Shown here: in pieces, positions 38,901 to 43,225 of the stretch
Numbering within the stretch: position 1 is the stretch's first letter
Layout of the letters: each line of letters begins with the position of its first letter
Source: Gracilariopsis chorda
Taxonomy: Eukaryota > Rhodophyta > Florideophyceae > Gracilariales > Gracilariaceae
NCBI GenBank assembly: GCA_003194525.1
Contig: NBIV01000391.1
Location: 1 to 43,225, forward strand
Length of the DNA stretch: 43,225 nucleotides
Direction: 5' to 3'
Notes under the pieces: generated by a model
What the model saw: the letters and a program-made list of their open reading frames with translations, nothing else
Database searches by the model: none
What the model was told of the DNA's origin: nothing
Program-made: the position numbers and the translations under genes

Positions 38901-40496
38901 GAAGATGGGAAGATACATCCTCTGCAGTTTGCCAGTCGTACTATGACCGCTGCGGAAAAGAACTACTCGGCATGTGAAAGAGAAGCATTGGCAGTTATCT
39001 TTGCTCTCAAGAAGTTCAGATTGTATCTACTCTCGTCTGTTCCATTCAAGGTAATCACGGACCATATGGCTTTACGATATGCATTTCAGAAGCGCGATAT
39101 ACATGGACGCTTAGCTCGTTGGCTAGACTTTCTGGCCGAGTATGACTTTGAAATAGTGTATCGCGCAGGCAAGGAGAATGGCGCAGCAGATTATCTGTCA
39201 AGGATAGTTCACGGAGACGAGGTCGAGCCGTTAGAAGATGAAGGCGACCTTGCTTGTATGGCTGTTGAGCCTGACGACTTCTCCGGTCTTGAACCATACT
39301 ACGCAAACATTGCGCGCTTCTTGTGTGGTCTGCCTACAGATGAGACTGATGCACGTCTCCGCCAAGCAATCCGACGAAATGCGAAGAAATTCCTGGTCTG
39401 GGAAGGAAAATTGTTCAGAAGGATGCCAAACGCACTGCGAGTTGTTCCTGTTATTGGTCGGCGACAGATCATTATCAAGTCATTTCATGATGAGATTGGA
39501 CACTGGGATTTGAAGACTACAAGGAAGTTCATCACTGAGAGATACTGGTGGCCCAGTATGCATGAAGATATCGGCAACTACGTCAAGAGTTGTGACGAAT
39601 GCCAGAGACTCGCACCACTACCAAGGTATTACAGCAACCTTCGGACTCCCATTTCCTCTCTCTTTGACGTCTTCTCGATTGATTTTGCGGGTCCTCTTCC
39701 GACTACCGAATCCGGAAACCGTTTCATTCTGGTTTGTGTTGAGCATTTGACTGGTTGGCCACTTGCCGTAGCGACAAAATGGTCTACGTCACAGGAGGTC
39801 ATAGACTTCGTGAGAAAAGAGATCATTGCCGTGTTTGGTTTCCCTCGTATCGTGGTGTCGGACAATGCTACATGCTTCACTTCTAAGTCGCTCGTCTCAT
39901 TCATGGAGGACCATGGTATCAAATGGAAAACGGTCTTGGCGTACGCCCCCATGTCCAATGGCCGAGCTGAAAGGATGGTTGGTACTCTGAAAAGAGCAAT
40001 AGGAAAGAAAGCTCTGGATAATCGTTCAAGTTGGGACGAACACCTGCCTTCGGTTCTGTACGGATACCGGCGCAGACATCTTGCCAGTGGGATCTCTCCG
40101 TTCGAGTTGCTTTACGGCGTGAAACCACGTATGACCTCCGATGAAGGTGGTGTCGTGGCACGAGTTGGGGACTCCTCCGACCGGTTCCGCTCAGTGGAGC
40201 TGCTCGCATCAAGGAATCATAGAGCTAAACGTTCTGCTCAGGGGCCTTTGAAGGAAGTCGATGCAGTCTCCATTACGAAGTTTGAAGTCGGTGATCTGGT
40301 CCTTGTGGCTCGTGGAAAGGCCCTGAACACTACCGTGAAATGGCCTGCTTTTTCCTCTAAGTACTTTGGCCCATGTCGTGTGGTGAGGGCTCACTATCCA
40401 ACGTACACGTTGGTTTCTCCACACAACCGGTACACTCGCCATGGAATACACGCCCGTCGTTTGAAGAAGTATATTGCGCGCCCGATGGAAGGTTAG
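35913..40496 (+). CDS. Gag-Pol polyprotein, Ty3/Gypsy
   Basis: Intact single frame, 1527 residues from ATG 35913 (the frame also includes a GTG at 35910). Numbering below counts from 35910. Gag-like helical region to about 215. Two CCHC zinc knuckles from about 241 to 277. Aspartic protease DSGA at 462. Reverse transcriptase with YIDD at 834. RNase H with ETDAS (Asp 983). Integrase with an HHCC zinc site (His 1193, CDEC at 1228) and catalytic Asp 1258, Asp 1318 and Glu 1354 (D35E spacing). A C-terminal DNA-binding part with LLYGVKPRM and a basic end. Gag and Pol are fused without frameshift or stop, which is unusual for some clades but common in many algal and fungal Gypsy elements. All catalytic residues are present, so it could be active. 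Confidence 0.97.
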   Translation: MAPTWYSRGGSSSDSNAAFTSYDGSSIDVVKFFFYFENVAMRGKTDEDMALELLGFLENKAFEFYYDSYAVNGSLSEEAKDYRSVKQAFIDRFGKAEEPEEDIRLAISAKLDYADLVGSLTYMDNLFLKAGFNAKARFGLLKKAVMEYADLAQFVVFRGADDYDELKVQVKAFDAARKAMGNYVSLSTPPKRIVQNHRSSEETISHALESKVDKLSEQFAQLSLMVKKTQTERRDYEKVCSYCKKPGHYASQCDSNPHRDTRCPRCGKIGHSEITCWRRIRPEETRKVWDANEESKESASNLQKGSDPVSIVTENAGNADVVATTKRSADGEALPKQRRSDGGAPIPLLLNPTRYEERVRRPKVHEQKVKKPKQRKSKKQSLQDHASKYNVLTELANASSGLTFGQLIRGDADDAKKEIRKLIGRKSNVRRPFVGPVGKHPRRLKAVPVMIYGTETEALLDSGAVPNLMSTKLCDRLALEPKHTTKKITVANGQSAVCRGIVYDIPISFRGVSVPLDFLVIDGPPFDIIVGCPTLESLQACLDLGNQHVKMNIDGKRVTLGFDYARVEISDEKGFQTDSDDFTSDSDAAIDSDTASEDEEQLVVALTEKNHGETPEMIPQLDITTDEQHEKLLFSKLSHISENERDDLVSCLKDSNVIAWSLKDLRPADVPVSHSFELTVDKPIYFRARRMSPKHNEFVRKEIDLLLEAGIITPSASAWSFPIVIASKKDGSARFCVDYRELNRVMKADRWPLPRMEEIFDELGGCCVFTTLDLFSGYWQVKMSEDCKEMTTFVCRYGTFMFEVMPFGLMNAPSTFQRMMDHVLRGLPFVRVYIDDVVIFSRSLREHVIHLKAVIGRIAKHGLKLKLSKCFFALSEVSLLGHVINGDGVHVDQEKIAKIQDAPIPATTTELRSFLGLAGYYRRFIRNFAETSAVLHSATSGNKKLRWTREMLEAFHGLKKKMTEPPVLSFPNFEQPFIVETDASSVSLGAVLSQKKEDGKIHPLQFASRTMTAAEKNYSACEREALAVIFALKKFRLYLLSSVPFKVITDHMALRYAFQKRDIHGRLARWLDFLAEYDFEIVYRAGKENGAADYLSRIVHGDEVEPLEDEGDLACMAVEPDDFSGLEPYYANIARFLCGLPTDETDARLRQAIRRNAKKFLVWEGKLFRRMPNALRVVPVIGRRQIIIKSFHDEIGHWDLKTTRKFITERYWWPSMHEDIGNYVKSCDECQRLAPLPRYYSNLRTPISSLFDVFSIDFAGPLPTTESGNRFILVCVEHLTGWPLAVATKWSTSQEVIDFVRKEIIAVFGFPRIVVSDNATCFTSKSLVSFMEDHGIKWKTVLAYAPMSNGRAERMVGTLKRAIGKKALDNRSSWDEHLPSVLYGYRRRHLASGISPFELLYGVKPRMTSDEGGVVARVGDSSDRFRSVELLASRNHRAKRSAQGPLKEVDAVSITKFEVGDLVLVARGKALNTTVKWPAFSSKYFGPCRVVRAHYPTYTLVSPHNRYTRHGIHARRLKKYIARPMEG

Positions 40497-40528
40497 GTTT
40501 TCAGGTTGCCGCGGCGTGGCAACCCTTG

Positions 40529-40540
40529 AGGTTGGGGTTG
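40529..40540 (+). promoter_or_regulatory. Polypurine tract candidate
   Basis: AGGTTGGGGTTG directly before the right LTR. It is G-rich but interrupted by T, so a weak or divergent tract for plus-strand priming. Confidence 0.4.
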
Positions 40541-41343
40541 TGTCGGTCGCTCATGTTGCCGAATGTGCCAGACATTGCTGGAACACACGTGTAGAATGTT
40601 CCAGTAGTGTCTAGCACATTGCACGCTTTGTTGGCCCAGCAAAGACTACAGTATTTTAGTGATGCTGGCGCAAATTGTCACTTTATTATTGGTTAGTGTG
40701 CAGCTCCAGAGGTCTCTAGAAGCCAATGGAGTAACCTAGACGCACACATGAGTAACTAGCAAGTAGAAATGCGTATTTAGCTCGTTTGTAGTGCCTCTAA
40801 ACACTATAAAAAGAGGTTCTGAGCTTCGGACTTCGGTCTGAACTCACCTCAACAATCGACCAACATCTAAGCCCCACCCCCTATCAACCTTCAGCCACTT
40901 CAACTATCATCAACAACCAGTGAGGCGTATGCCGCTAGTTGTCCAATAGGGTGGGGAAGTACCATCGCTAAGACCGGTTGAAGCGCCTTATGCGTGGACG
41001 GGAGACGGGTAGTGTGTACCAAAAGGTGTTTCTGTCGTCTGTGAGCCCCACCGGAGCTTTGCTCGGATAACGGTGTTGGTCGAAAGACCTGGTGATTTCC
41101 GGACGGAAGTACTTGACGGGAAGCTATCCGCAGGCGACGTGCCGTGCAACCTTTCCTGCAAAGGGCCAGCTTGGGTATAGAGTGAAAGCATATCCCGCTG
41201 TTAGTAGCTCTCCTCGGGAAGCCCTGTAAGGATTGTATGCGCCTGCTTCTGGTTAGTGCAGAGCTAGGTAGGCTGCAGAATCCACTTCACATCCGGAGTG
41301 TCTGACCGGAAGCCGCGGGTCTGACCCTTAGTGATCCTTGACA
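40541..41343 (+). repeat. Shared middle LTR
   Basis: 803 bp, right LTR of the first element and at the same time left LTR of the second internal copy. It differs from the left LTR at scattered single bases (for example CGCTAATG/CGCTCATG, AACGTTTCC/AACCTTTCC). Confidence 0.85.
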
Positions 41344-43225
41344 TAATTCTTGGGTTGCGCGCCGTTTCAACAAGAAGTTAAGAAGTTTTATTTGGGGATT
41401 GAGCCTCTTGCTCTCCCTAGTGTTGTTTTATTTCATCGAGTGGGTTTAGTTCTTTTGATCCCACTGTTTTCAACTTGTTTTGGGGCTTTTAGCTACGAAG
41501 AGCACCCTTTTGGCTTTTATTATTACAAGTTTTTTGGCCCCCTGCGTCACCGTCTCGTGATGGCGCCCACATGGTACTCTCGAGGAGGGAGCTCTTCTGA
41601 CTCTAACGCTGCATTTACTTCTTATGACGGTTCTTCTATTGACGTCGTAAAGTTCTTCTTTTACTTTGAGAATGTTGCAATGAGAGGAAAGACTGACGAG
41701 GACATGGCACTTGAGTTGCTTGGTTTCCTTGAGAACAAAGCCTTTGAGTTCTACTATGATTCTTATGCTGTTAATGGTTCACTTTCGGAAGAAGCAAAGG
41801 ACTACCGCTCCGTTAAGCAAGCTTTTATCGATCGTTTTGGAAAAGCCGAGGAGCCTGAGGAAGATATACGCCTTGCAATTTCTGCTAAATTGGATTATGC
41901 AGACTTGGTTGGTTCCTTGACATATATGGACAACCTTTTCTTAAAGGCAGGATTCAACGCTAAGGCTAGGTTTGGTCTTTTGAAGAAAGCTGTAATGGAA
42001 TACGCTGATCTAGCCCAGTTCGTTGTTTTCCGTGGCGCTGATGATTATGATGAGTTGAAGGTTCAAGTGAAAGCCTTCGATGCTGCCCGGAAAGCAATGG
42101 GGAACTACGTTTCATTAAGTACCCCACCTAAAGCGTATTGTCCAAAACCACAGGTCTTCTGAAGAAACTACCTCTCATGCTTTGGAGTCTAAGGTCGACA
42201 AACTCTCTGAGCAGTTTGCTCAGCTGTCATTAATGGTTAAGAAGACACAGACGGAGCGTCGAGACTACGAAAAGGTTTGTTCATACTGCAAGAAGCCCGG
42301 ACATTATGCCTCACAATGTGACTCTAATCCGCACCAAGATACGCGATGCCCGCGTTGTGGGAAAATTGGACACTCAGAGATCACTTGTTGGCGAAGAATC
42401 CGACCCGAAGAGACCCGCAAAGTATGGATGCCAATGAGGAATCTAAAGAGTCAGCATCTAATCTTCAGAAAGGATCCGACCCCGTATCAATTGTCACCGA
42501 AAACGCCGGGAATGCTGATGTAGTCGCCACAACCAAGAGAAGTGCTGACGGTGAAGCGTTGCCCAAACAGCGCCGTTCAGACGGTGGTGCACCCATCCCG
42601 CTTTTGCTCAATCCAACAAGATACGAAGAGAGAGTTCGGAGACCTAAGGTTCATGAACAGAAAGTCAAGAAGCCGAAACAGAGGAAGTCGAAGAAGCAGA
42701 GTCTTCAAGACCATGCAAGCAAATATAACGTTCTCACTGAGCTCGCGAATGCCTCTTCCGGACTAACCTTTGGACAACTTATCAGAGGAGACGCAGATGA
42801 TGCGAAGAAAGAGATTCGTAAGCTCATCGGTCGCAAAAGCAATGTTCGACGCCCTTTTGTTGGGCCAGTCGGTAAGCAGCCTAGACGTCTTAAGGCGGTC
42901 CCCGTTATGATATATGGGACTGAGACTGAAGCTTTGCTCGACTCTGGAGCTGTTCCAAACCTTATGTCAACCAAGCTGTGTGACAGGCTAGCACTGGAAC
43001 CCAAGCATACGACGAAGAAGATAACTGTTGCCAATGGACAGAGCGCCGTGTGCAGAGGAATACTATACGATATCCCTATATCCTTCAGGGGCGTCTCCGT
43101 TCCATTAGACTTTCTTGTTATTGATGGTCCGCCATTCGACATCATTGTGGGTTGTCCAACACTTGAATCGTTACAAGCCTGCCTTGACCTCGGAATCAGC
43201 ACGTGAAGATGAATATTGATGGAAA
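41344..43225 (+). mobile_element. Second Gypsy internal region, cut by the window end
   Basis: Same leader and gag-protease DNA as 35697-37576, nearly identical. It follows the middle LTR directly, making an LTR-internal-LTR-internal tandem. The rest lies outside the window. Confidence 0.95.
41560..43225 (+). pseudogene. Second gag-pol copy, partial, frame-shifted
   Basis: ATG 41560. Relative to the first copy it has one extra A near 42131 (stop at 42160-42162), one missing G near 42427 and one missing A near 43193, each in a short homopolymer. Gag, both zinc knuckles and the protease DSGA can be followed across the frames. It is either inactive or wrongly assembled. It runs off the window in the protease region. 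Confidence 0.85.

Larger units (their letters stand above)
34894..41343 (+). mobile_element. Complete Ty3/Gypsy LTR retrotransposon
   Basis: LTR (34894-35696), leader, one gag-pol frame, a purine-rich tract (about 40529-40540) and second LTR (40541-41343). Domain order protease-RT-RNase H-integrase defines the Metaviridae (Ty3/Gypsy); no chromodomain was seen. The two LTRs are near-identical (at least eight substitutions seen in 803 bp), so the insertion is fairly recent. The right LTR runs straight into a second internal region, so target duplicates cannot be read. Confidence 0.95.

Overview
The window is nuclear eukaryotic DNA. Evidence: a spliceosomal intron (GTACGT...CTAAC...CTCAG) inside a metacaspase gene, a cytosolic Fe-S assembly gene (NAR1/IOP1 type), a SNF2/RING helicase, a GT2-like glycosyltransferase, an ABHD13/Bem46-type hydrolase, and a complete Ty3/Gypsy LTR retrotransposon. 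Genes are compact with few, short introns, base composition looks near balanced, and two proteins carry the Uma2/DUF820 domain, a family best known from cyanobacteria. An alga (a red alga is my first guess) fits, but nothing here proves it.

Layout. 1-3760: no convincing gene; G-rich tandem repeats (960-1465) and a copy of a retroposon family (2492-3141). 3763-5690: two reverse-strand genes, an intact Uma2-like protein with a charged coiled coil and a probable two-exon gene for a small, possibly plastid-targeted protein, then a 5'-truncated retroposon copy with target-site duplication (5849-6033). 6300-18000: a crowd of recognisable but damaged or fragmentary genes: diflavin reductase tail, ABHD13-like head, metacaspase, 2-oxoglutarate dioxygenase-like, SNF2/RING helicase, glycosyltransferase. 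18000-28100: an intact acidic low-complexity protein, two 10-bp minisatellites, a proline-rich/helical protein split by a TGA, a coiled-coil protein split by a TGA, and small unknown genes. 28238-29584: a second intact Uma2-like coiled-coil protein. 29746-32141: NAR1, cut by a reverse-strand retroposon whose removal together with one 10-bp target duplicate restores the reading frame exactly. 32300-34900: weak coding signals. 34894 to the end: a Ty3/Gypsy element with an intact 1527-aa Gag-Pol, followed without any gap by a second internal copy sharing the middle LTR.

There is no operon or shared pathway. The striking contrast is between intact frames (both Uma2-like proteins, the acidic protein, Gag-Pol) and conserved housekeeping-type genes broken by in-frame stops (TAA, TAG and TGA all occur), frame changes and motif deletions. 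Most breaks look like decay, but some could be short unspliced introns or assembly errors; the two Gypsy copies differ by several single-base homopolymer indels, so technical error must be kept in mind.
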